Below are positions 1 to 11,300 of a stretch of DNA of 64,000 bases, one piece after another (the first letter of the stretch is position 1; each line of letters begins with the position of its first letter). The DNA comes from Pollenia angustigena (lineage: Eukaryota; Arthropoda; Insecta; Diptera; Polleniidae): NCBI GenBank assembly GCA_930367215.1, contig OV884060.1, forward strand, positions 204,355,253 to 204,419,252, written 5' to 3'. The notes below the pieces were generated by a model that worked only from the letters and a program-made list of their open reading frames with translations, did no database searches and was not told where the DNA came from. Position numbers and translations under genes: made by a program.

Positions 1-1379
1 GACAACCCTGGAAGCTACCAGTCAGCTGATTAAATCCGATTCAAAAAATAAAAGGGATGACTACATTTGAATTATTGTCTGTTTGTTCAAAAGAGTGAAA
101 GAGTAAAATATTACTATAGAACTGTCAAATTTAAAAAAGTGCTGCCCAACTTTTTAAATATTAAATTTAATGGGATGCAGAATTTGACTACTGAATACGG
201 CTATTGACGATTTAATAGAATGTGGCTATTTATTTACCATTATTATTTTAAGCTTTTATAAATCTGCCACCATTATAAATGAACTTAAAATTTTGGAAAA
301 TGTACCAAAGCAATATTTTTGTTTTCTGGTTTGTTTTGGTAATTATTTTTCAATTTAATTATGTTAGTATCTGGGAAAATGTTTTACAGGGTGTGTAAAA
401 ACGTTCATAATACTTTGTCTCTATGGGCACTTCTACAGAGAAGCTCTCTTTTTGTCTCGTTACGCCACTAAGCAATTATGTATACTTGTATTGAAATTGA
501 AATCACGTGAAATTAAAATCGATGGATATTTTTAATTATTTTTTTTTTTTTTAAATTAATGTTTCTTTTCCTAATATCAAAAGTAGTTCTGATAAAGGTA
601 AAAGTGGTTTTCAAAGTGTAAGTTATAAAAAATGAATTTTTTTTTATCAGCTTTAAACACAGGATAGTTTTCAAAATTTGTTTGATTTCAATTTGGCCGT
701 ATGTATGTATAAATGCTTGGTGGTGACAATAAGTAGATTTTTTTTTTGGGAATGCGCTTATTAAAGTCTCAATATTTTTAGAATAATTAAAACATTTTTT
801 GTGTTTATTAAAATTTTTTATAGTAATTAAACCAGTTTTTAGCAATAAAAATGTATTGCTCGAAAATTTACTTTTTCCGTGTTAAATAATTTAGCATTTT
901 GCTTTTGAACATTTTAAAACTTCTATGTAATTCAGAGAATTAATATCTATCAAAATGAATTGTTTTACAATTCATATTTCTAACCTGAAAAGATATATGT
1001 ACTCGAAATTTTAATGTTATTTAAAACATATCTAAATCTTGTTCTCAAATGTGTCTGAAATGTAGTTATGGAAACAAAATATGAACTAACAAACAATTAC
1101 CAATGTCCATTATATTAATTTTTTAAATTTACGCGGTTGTTTAACAAAATTATGTATAACATTATAAGAATTATGTGTGGAATAAATCCTGGTATTTTGG
1201 GTATTGAAATTATTCAAACTCCGAAATAACCGGATGGCAACTTTTGAAAGAAGAGTGTTTTTGATACAGACGTAAAAAATTGACTTTTATTACGGTATTT
1301 AAACAAAACAAAAAATTATGCAAAATAAACTGCAAATAAAATACTGTGTTCGTGTTATAAAAAGGCTAAAAACAATTAC
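1..1379. other. AT-rich upstream flank, no gene seen
   Basis: AT-rich sequence with many homopolymer runs. The open frames here are short, biased to Lys, Ile, Phe and Asn, and have no recognisable domain. No clear transposon ends were found. It is probably the intergenic region upstream of TMEM131. Confidence 0.5.
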
Positions 1380-1771
1380 TAATTACTTAAATTAAAGCAA
1401 AAATTCATAAAATTAAAACAACGGCTGACAAGGGGGAAAACGATAGGCAAAAGAATTCAAATAAAAAAAGGAAGAAAAAAATAATCAGACATTGATTATC
1501 ATCACAACACACTCGAAGCAGTAGCAGCAGCATTTAGCATCAAGGAAAGTCAAACCAACGAAAATTAAGGAAACAAGGAAACTGCTGTCAGCACATTTTA
1601 TAAAATTTTGATTTCATGTTTTTGTTTGTGTTGGATTTTGTTGAATTTGGACAAACAACACGAAATACTATAGATATATCAAAAAAAGTGTTCGGAAGAG
1701 CGAGGAGGTAGTAGAGTGGTGGACAATTTTTGGAAAAGGTTAAAGATTTAATATTATTCAACTATAAAACG
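1380..1771 (+). promoter_or_regulatory. probable 5' UTR and promoter-proximal region of TMEM131
   Basis: This stretch is less T-rich than the flank, is rich in A and CAA/AAC runs, and contains a short GCA repeat (AGCAGTAGCAGCAGC), as is common in fly 5' UTRs. It leads directly into the ATG at 1772, which is preceded by AAAACG, a fair insect start context. No TATA box or initiator could be assigned with confidence, so the transcription start is unknown. Confidence 0.3.
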
Positions 1772-2383
1772 ATGTATTCTTATCATCGTTTGTGGTTATC
1801 GGTGCTAGTTTTAGCCATTGTGACGTCTAACATGTGTGGTTTTGCAAATGAACATGATGTCTCAGATAATGACAACATTAAACACCATGCCCACATGGAA
1901 ACGCAGGCTGCCTCGCTTAAAGAAATAACTGAACCGGAGGTAAGCGAAGATTTGTCAGCTGAATTACATCGGAGTATACGATTTGAGCCACCACAACTGG
2001 ATTTCGGCATTTGGTCGGTGGGTACGGTGCGTTCACACACAGTAACACTGATCAATCACAATCGAAATCGTAGCGTATATTTAAGTTCGGTGTCGGGCAG
2101 AACGCCAGCATTTTCTAGCAGCTTTTTTGAGGCAAAAATGGTGCCCCCCAACGGTAACACCACATTTAATGTGGTCTTTTTACCAAGAGAACAGGGTGCT
2201 ATAAGCACTAGTTTAAGTATACACACTTCGTTTGGTAAATTGAGACTTTTTGTGCGTGGAGTGGGTCGAGAATGTCCGTATCGTCTTAAGCCTTTGGTAG
2301 GCATTAGAGCACCATTGAATGCTACAATAATGCCCGAAATACATATGTATAATCCGCATGAGAAGGCACTGCAAATCTTGGAG
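1772..2383 (+). CDS. Tmem131: TMEM131 coding exon 1
   Basis: Encodes residues 1-204: the signal peptide (hydrophobic core LSVLVLAIV), a charged linker and the first PapD-like domain. It ends GAG|GTGAGT at 2383/2384, phase 0. The frame stays open for 11 more codons into the intron, which is only chance read-through. Confidence 0.9.
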
Positions 2384-5300
2384 GTGAGTTTAATATTTTT
2401 TTTCGAATACCTATGAAGTTTTATATTTTTGTGATGTAAATGGTTTTTAAAGAAATATAATGCTTCTTTCTGATCTATGTGTAAAAAAGATAATAATAAA
2501 TCTTAGATTATAAAAAATACTATTCAGATAAAATCGAAGTTTTGTGTTTGCTTTAACCCTTAAGCAATCACCAACGTACTCACACAAACGACCTCCAGGG
2601 CCTGGCAGAACTTATTGTATTTTGTATGTAGTTTTATGGCTACCGCAAGAACTCACACTACTTACTCCAGAACGGAACTACTTGTAGGAATTTTGTATGG
2701 AGTTTCATGGCTCCAGCAATACCATTTTCTTGCCAACTAGCATAATTCTTCGAAATAAAAATAAAGAATTATATCGAGCCCTAATAGCAAAAATGATGTA
2801 ACCAACAACATTTTAGATTTTTTTTTGATGAAAATCGATCATTTTTGATCATTTGCATCATCTCTAAAAAGCTCATATATCTGGAAAGTACCGTTACGAA
2901 ATAAGAGCAAAAGCAATTTCAAACGAAACCCTTGACTTGAAGCAAAAATATTTAAAAAAAACCTTCTCTTGTAAAATTTTTGTTGGTTACATCGTTTTTG
3001 CTATAAGGGCTCGATATGTTTTGTTTTGATTTTATTTACTACATTCGTCAGGCATGTTCTGAAAATCACTTTTTGAGAAAGTGCTTTCAAATCACAAGAA
3101 ATGAGTTCTGAACGAGAATCTTTTTTCATAATTGTGATTTTAAACCGGTCAGCTAAGTGGCCGCCTATTTAAACTTACTTGCTTATTTTTTTCTACCATT
3201 TTAAATCAAGTTAAAACACCCTTAAATCACCATTGCGATTTTAAAATCACAAGTGATTTCAAATTTTGTTATTTTCAGACGTGTCTGTATAATGATAACA
3301 ATGCAGGGCCTGGCTAGGATATGCAGATATGAAAAAAATTTTATGTAAAATATTGCCATGCCCACAGATACAAATTAAATTTAGTTTCTTTAAACATTTC
3401 CACTCAAAAGATATTTAAGAAATTCATAAAACCTTAGAATGATCTGTCGGTGCTATTTAAGGAAAATGTTAAGATAAAGTTCAAAAATGCCTGGCTTAAG
3501 CCTTGTATCCACCTAAGGGTTAACTATCAGTTAAATCTTGTTTAATTTTGCTTTAATTATTATTTTTTTTTTAATTTTGAAAAAATGTTGGATTATCTTG
3601 TTTTTCTTTTAATTTTGAAAGAAATTTCTACATGTTTATTCTTTTTGATTTATATTCCAATAAGAATTTATAAATTAATAAATTTTTAAATTAAATAAAT
3701 AAAAGGAAAATGAATTTAGGAATAATTTTTGAGATTTCAAAAAAATCTGTAACCTGTTGCAGGCCCCCAACTGTTCGCAGACTATTGTTTCATATTATGA
3801 ATAAAAAATAAACTGTTGCAATTTTTATTATATTTCATATGAAGTTGCAAAATTCATTTATTATTCTTAAGTATTTAAAATCAATGTGCTGTGAAAAGTT
3901 TGTAAATTTTTTACATATCTTCTTCGTATTTTCAAACTCCTACAGCATTATTATTAATTTGTTATACATACATATGTATGTATATAAATTTTAATTTTCT
4001 TACAATTACACCCTGAACTTGTATAAATCTGTTTGTCTATACAAAATGAACATATTATACTATTTTTCGTTTATTACGGCTTAAACCATGTGTGTAAGTG
4101 GAACTATGTTTTTAAATAATTAAAATGCGTGTTAAAAACTATGCAGGGGATAAATTGTAGATGGTTTAGCAACTACGTAGTTGTTTATCTTAATAAATGT
4201 GGTATTAGATATGTATGTTTCTATATTTTTTACACACTTTTATACACCTTGACATTCAGAATGGCTTTAGGCTCACTCTTTCACTCTTATTTTAGTATTG
4301 TACAATGCAAATATTATTTATCTATTTAAGTTAATTGGCAAGTCAACATTTAAAACTTATTATAAATATGTATTTAATATTTTTAAGTATGTATATAATA
4401 TTTTTTTTGAATCCATTAATGAAGCAATGTTTAAGTAATTGAAGAATAAGTTTAAAAAGAACCGTTTTTTCTAAACCGTTTTTATTATTTTTTTATGTAA
4501 AAACGAGTTTTTTTGAAGAAATAACAAGTTTCTTAGGATAAAACTATGGTTTGGCGGAAAAACGAGCTTTGAATAAAATAAAGCTTTTAGGCAAAATAAA
4601 AGATTTTTTGCTGAAAAATGAAATTTTTTCGTAAAAAAACTTTATTAAACTAGACCACAAGTAATAGTAACTGTAAAACGGTAACGAAACAAAAACTAAA
4701 GGCTCAGTTAGCCGGGAGTAATACCCAGTGGTATAAAAAGTAGCAATCGCCACCAATGACAGGCGAAATAGTTAGCACTTTCACTCAATTTGTAACAGGA
4801 ACTACTGACGTGGCATTCAAATCATACCTAAATCTTTCCCTAGACACCATAGATGGGGGTAGTGCACTCATTTTGCAGTTTCAACTCACAGTTAGTGATA
4901 GTGCAAAAATATTGCAATCATTTTGTTGATGTTGAGTGATGAATTGAAAATTTGCAGCCTCACTAAACATGACTGATAGTGATATTAAAAAATTTTGCAC
5001 TCAAAAAAAAAAAAAAATTGTTTGATTTAAAAAAAAGCAATCATCAGCTTATTGCAACTTTTTTTCCTTCACTCATTTGAGTGCAACTTAAATTTTTGCA
5101 CTAATTTTAAAATTAAAAACTTGTTTTTTCATGATTAACGCCAATATATATACCGTTTTTGACAAAATTTCATTTTGTTTAATGTTCTTTACTTATGCGT
5201 ATCCTCAAAAATATTTGTATGCAGCTTTTTTGATTGCATGTCCAAATTTTGCACTATTTGATTTGATTGCAGATTTTTGCATTCAATCTGCGTTTAGTGA

Positions 5301-8300
5301 TAGTGAAAAAATTTGCACTATCACAAAATTTTTTTAGTGGTAGTTAAAAAAATAGCAATCATCACTAAAGCTGGTAAAAAAGAGTGCAAACTAATTATTT
5401 TGCAGTTTTATTTAGTGATAGTGCACTGCTGATTTAAATCAATATTTAGTGCACTACCCCCAACTATGGTAGACACCAATATCTACTGTTATCATTTGAA
5501 AATAGGTATTCACTTTTCGCTAGCTAATTCTATAGCTCCAAGTAATGCAGAAAACAATTTTTTTCAACGACAACACAAAAAAATGTGTATCCGAAATAGA
5601 TCCCGTTATTAGAACAAAATCGCTTGCTTTTTGCTAGCACGCTTTGAAGATATAAGTAGCTAACCCTTATGGTAGGTAGAGATTATGCAGAGAGGGATCC
5701 ATCGCCACCTCGTAGGAAATCCCCGTGTTATATTCGCCACTCAAAAGCATGTGAGGTAGATTAAAGTGGGACTAGTAGTTTTTAATGAGCTAGCGAATAT
5801 ACGCGTTCAGAGCTAGTACGCCATACCACTGGGTAGTAAAAGTAACCTTACCGTAAAAAAGTAAGACCAATCTATTTCTTACAGATTGAGACGTAACATC
5901 TTACTGCTAACTGTAATCGTTCTAATTGCTTTACATACAACAAAATGAATCAGCTGATTTTCAACGTTACTGTTACTCCCGGCTAACTGAGCCTTAACAA
6001 TTCTATACTACTACTTCTGCTACCTTCACATTTTCTAAGAACTAGTTGCAAACGTAAGGTTAGGTTAGGTTCCATTGGCATCCGTGATCAAGCACAGCTC
6101 ACGTGGGTCCATTAATTAGTTCCCGTTGTGTTACCATGTCACACTAGGGTGGTCGTTAACTGTATGGACCAAATTTTTTTTCTATTTTTCCATGCTCTAT
6201 CCCCCCAATTCGGTGGGTATTGATAAAAAAAAACAACCCAAAAAAATTTAAGGACTATCGGCGAAGGCTAAGCCGTCCCTCAAGCCCGCCAAAGTTTGAG
6301 AAAAATCGTAAAGTCCGACTTGTATGACTTATATTTAGGAAAATATTAATTTTACATAAAAATCGCTTTCTAAGAAGTTGTTGTTAGTAAAGTTTCCGAC
6401 AACTTTTGCCTTAACAAGTTTTCTCTAAAACTCATATTGAACAAAACCTAATTAAAATAAAAAGTAAACAGCAGCATTGATGCGACTTTTTTCTTTAGAA
6501 CTATTTTTTCTTACACACGTCAATTCAGCTTTAATATTTGTGTTTGTGTGCATTTGCTTAAAAAAAAATAGTCAAACGCATATCATTTGTTTCTAACGTA
6601 CCACGGTTGATAAAGTTGGTGCAATTGTACTGTTTTGATACAATTCAAAGCCAAAAAGTACGGTGATACCCTAGGGTGACCGTTAAAATCAAAAGTTGGA
6701 TTTATTTAGGTCTCACTCGCTCGCACTCGGGTATTGATAAAAAAACAACTTAAAAAAAATTTTTAGGACGATCGGCGAAGGCTAAGCCGTCCCTCAAGCC
6801 CACCAAAGTTGAAGAAAAATTATAATTTTACATGAAATCTGACTTTTATGTTTAATAACTTAGAAAATATTAATTTTGTAGAAAATTTGTTAACAAGTTT
6901 TTATTTATCTCTTATTAAACAAAATAAACTGAAAATATCGAATAAGCCACTAAAAAATCTAATTTTTAATTTATTAAAGAAACGCATTTTCTATGAATTA
7001 GTTTTGTTGAAAAACATTTTTATTACCTGGCGTTTTACACTAATTTGGGTACGCTGAATTCAGTGGTGCTAACCGTTTTTTAGGTTAGCTCTTGTTTTCA
7101 AAATTTCGAAAACGGAGGAGGTTGCACAGCGTAACTCAAAAACGGTTTAGTTTATAAAATAAACTAAAAAAAACGAAATTCCACAATAATATTACCTTTA
7201 ACAATTGTTATAGGTTTTTCTAATATGCGTAGTCGTTTTAGAAACCAAATTTTTTTTGGCAATGGGGATAAAACAGATTATGTGAGGTTGGTCATACATT
7301 TGACCCAACTAAGGGCAATCTTGGCGCTGCAGTGGCCAAATTTAAGAATTATATTAAACCAGCATATTTGTATGGGAGCCCCCCTAAAGGGTGAAGATAT
7401 AAGGCAAGTATGTTTTAAGAAAATGTTAAGCACAAACAACTAATGAAGGTCCGTCACATATTTAATTTCCCATGGGGCGATTCCTTGGCAGTTCTGGGGC
7501 TTTTTCTTCAATATATTTCTAGTCTGTGTTGACAATTTTATATGAGAGCCCCCTTAAAGAATAAAGAAAGCGTGCAGGTATGTTACAGGGATGATAAATG
7601 AAAAAACCAATATCGTACTTACGAACTTCTAAAATCGTAATTTTTCGACCCCAATAGTAAGAAATAATTTTTTTTTTGTAAAAGAAAAAGACTTGTTTCG
7701 GTTACACTTGAAACCATTGGTACATACGGTCTATTTCGTTCCTTTGTTTTTATAATATTTTGGCATGAAGTCTTATATGCTGCCGCTGATACTTGATTTA
7801 GAATGTGGCATATGCAATCGTCCAATGATCAAGTGCAAAAATCTATTCACAATAGCGAAGTTTAGTGTTTTTTACAAATGGTCTTGCAAAGAGCAAATGC
7901 AAAATATCATAGCTGTTTTGTTAAATCCAACAACAAAATACACAGAGTTTGCTTAATATTTCATAAAAACGCTACGAAATTTTGCATTTGCACTTTGGCA
8001 AAACCATTTGCACCAAACACTGAAATCCGTTTATATTCATTGGACAGTAATTACGAGTTGCCATTTTATATCAATTATAGGTTTGAAAAATTTGGAAACT
8101 GTACCAAATGAGTCACGGGGGTACCACCGTACTTTTTAGCTTTGAATTGTATTAAAAAAGTACAATTGCACCAACTTTATCAAACCGTGGTACGTTTGAT
8201 ATGCGTTTGTCTATTTTTTTTTAAGCAATCGCACACAAACACAAATATTAAAGCTGAATTGACGTTTGTAAGAAAAAACGGTTCTAAAGAAAAAATTCGA

Positions 8301-11300
8301 ATCAATGCTGCTGTTTACTTTTTATTTTAATTAGGTTTTGTTCAATATGAGTATTAGAGAAAACTTGTTAAGGCAAAAGTTGTTGGAAACTTTACTAACA
8401 ACAACTTCTTAGAAAACGATTTTTATGTAATATTAATATTTTCCTAAATATAAGCCATACAAGTCGGACTTTACGATTTTTCTCAAACTTTGGCGGGCTT
8501 GAGGGACGGCTTAGCCTTCGCCGATCGTCCTAAAAATTTTTTTGAGTTGTTTTTTTATCAATACCCACCAAATTGGCCAGTGAGACCTAAATAAATCCAA
8601 CTTTTGATTTTAACGGTCACACTAATGTCACACCGTCTCCCATGGGTCCTATGTTGTCTGGCTGCTAGTGCTCCCACGCAGCCATCAGGTCGATTCAGTA
8701 AAGGAGTGGATACTGTTTACATCAACATCAGAGAGACAAGTTTTGACCCAAGGGCTCTTCGACCAAACATTTTGAGTCTTAGATCTCCGAATGCCGGGCA
8801 ATTACAGAGAAGATGTTCCGTTGACTCTACCTCCTCCTCCTCGCCGGAACTTCTACATAAGTCATTGTAAGGGAGTCCAAGCCTCTGGGCGTGCCTCCCA
8901 ATGGGCCAATGGCCGGGTATAACCGCAATCAGGTTTCTAAGATGATGTGTGGACAGCTGTAATGCCCGCCGTGTCCTTTTTTCATCTATGATGGGCCGGA
9001 TTTTCCTGGTTTCCCCACAGGTAGTTTCAACGAGCCACCTCTGACTGGCGATGATATGAAACTTGTGCGCAATGAGTTGCTTACTCCTTGGGAGTGAAAC
9101 ACCTACATTATATGTCGAGCCGTCTCGATTCAAGGTGGTATCTGCATACGCCAACGAATCCGCCATACAGTCCCCGGTATGTCCCTGTGTCCGGGGACCC
9201 AATTAAGGGTGACCAGTGAATGTCTCGCTATCTCCTCCAGAGACATCCGGCATTCTCGGACAATTCTCGATGTGATGAACACATTCTCCAGGAATCTTAT
9301 GGCCGCCTTGCTATCGGTAATAATGTGAATATCCCTTCCAGATATATCACCGTACCGGATGCGTCTCGCGGCTGTGTAGATGGCCATTATCTCGGCCTGG
9401 ATGACACTGCAGTGGTCCGGCAGCCTTATATGAATGCTCCAGTTTAGCTGCTCGGAGTATATGCCAGAACCGACACCACACAGTGTTTTAGACCCATCCG
9501 TGAAAATTTGAATCGCGTTCGCGGGAATTTGTAGGTCATCATAGTGAACCACATTATCCAAAATGCTTACCGTTAAGCCAGGATCAAATATTGGCTCGGG
9601 TGTGACATAATCAACATCCATGTTCCAATTAATTTCGTTCAGAATATTAGCATGTCCGATATTGTAATCCCTCCATGCTCCGGTGGCCCTTAGTCTTACC
9701 GCCGCGTTCGCAGCTTAACTTTTCGCCAAAATGTCTGGTGGTAACCAGTTTAAAATCGTAAACAGTGCCTTAGAGGGGGTTGTTCTAATGGCACCTGTTA
9801 CCGCTATCGTCACCATTCTCATTGTACGTTCAAACCTAATTTGATGACTCTTCACCTCGAGTGCCGGCCACCAAAAAGCTGCCCCGTAGAATAGAATGGG
9901 TTTAATGACACATTCGTATAGCCAATATACATTTCTCGGGTTAATTCCCTAGTTTAGGCCAATGGCCCCTTTGCAGCAATATAATGCAGTTGCCGCCTTA
10001 TTAGTCCTGGAAATTGTCTTCATCCTCCAGTTCAGTTTGCTGTCCAATATTAGCCCAAGATACTTGGCGCTGTCAGACAGTTCCAGCGAGATCCCCTTTA
10101 TCCTCGGGGTATCAAATTCGGGAATTTTGTATCTCCTTGTGAAAAGTACCAGTACCGTTTTGGAAGGATTTACATCCAGTCCACATCCCTGGCACCATTT
10201 TGTTAGGACGTCCAATGCGGACTCCATTAGTTCAGACAATAGTCTGGGATCTTTACCCAGAGCCACAACTGCAACGCCATCCGCATAAGCAACCGTTCTG
10301 CAGCACGTCCTTTCCATGGCCCTGAGTAGGGTATTCATATTCAGATTCCAAAGTAATGGTGAGAGTACACCGCCTTGCGGGGTGCCCCTAGTCGCAACCT
10401 TGGAGATGTTCGAGGCGCCCAAGTTGGATTCAATACGCCTGAAGTGCAGGATACTGCTGACAAATTAAATAATCGACGGGTCGATTTCCAAATGTCTCAT
10501 TGCGTTAATAACCGATTCAGGTTCAACGTTGTTGAAAGCGCCCTCAATATCTAGGAATGCAACTAAGGCAAATTCCCTGTAGTGCAGGGACCTTCCCTTC
10601 GTGTAGGCGTGTTGAGCCAGTGACAAGGAATTGTGTCCTAACGATGATCTAATATGAATATCCAAAATCCTCTCCAGTGTTTTCAGTAGAAAGGAGGATA
10701 GACTAATTGGTCTAAAGTCCTTAGCCATAGTGTGAGATGTCTTCCCACTCTTGGGGATGAAGACGATCTTATATGTTGTCCAAGTTGATGGGACATATGA
10801 GAGACTCAGGCAGGCTCTAAAAATTGCCAAGAGCCATGGCATCAATATTCCCAGGTTCTTTTGTAGATCCGCTGGGATAATGCCATCCGGACCTGGAGAT
10901 TTAAAGGGATGGAAGCTTTTGACCGCCCATTCCACACGATGGCGAGTTATCGGAATATTAGAGATATCCCGAGTGCCAGTAAATGTTACCTCCCTAGGCA
11001 CATCATCAGTGCATCCTGGGAAGTGTGTATTCATCAGGACCTCAAGGGAGTCCCGACTGTTTGTGGTCCAGGATCCGTCCATCTTCCGTATATACGATGG
11101 AATAGCTGGTTAAGAGGATAACATCTTACGTAGCCGACTTGTCTCCGAGGAGTTTTCCACGTCGCTGCAGAAATTCCTCCATGACTGTCTCTTGGCCTTC
11201 CTTATAAGATTTTTGAATCCATTTACTGAGGACTTGTAACTGTTCCAAACACCATTACGTTTTGCCTCATCAAAGAGTTTCCTGCTTTCTTTGCGTTTTT

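Larger units (their letters stand above)
4701..5993. repeat. outer MITE 'A' of a three-level nest
   Basis: The ends GGCTCAGTTAGCCGGGAGTA (4701) and its reverse complement (ending 5993) match the intact 159-bp copy at 53289-53447. Only about 180 bp of this span belongs to the element itself (4701-4723 and 5834-5993). The remainder is a later insertion. The internal part carries AATCAGCTGATT and the TAAGAAATAGATTGG-type words seen in the other copy. Confidence 0.8.
6145..8624. mobile_element. 2.48-kb foldback DNA element inserted in the LINE 3' UTR
   Basis: Inserted in the LINE with a 9-bp duplication ATGTCACAC (6136-6144 and 8625-8633). The ends are TAGGGTGGTCGTTAA and, from the right, TAGTGTGACCGTTAA. 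The inverted arms are very long: 6145-6670 pairs with 8120-8624, about 510-525 bp, including the shared block GAAGGCTAAGCCGTCCCTCA. Long arms with a 9-bp duplication resemble Mutator-like foldback elements. This assignment is inference because no transposase is present. The centre (6671-8119) holds later insertions. Confidence 0.82.

Noticed and set aside
1783..2304. Two open frames on the - strand opposite TMEM131 exon 1
   Set aside because: They are antisense shadows of a clearly conserved exon. The same applies to - strand frames opposite exons 2-4 (21067-21709, 25631-26839).
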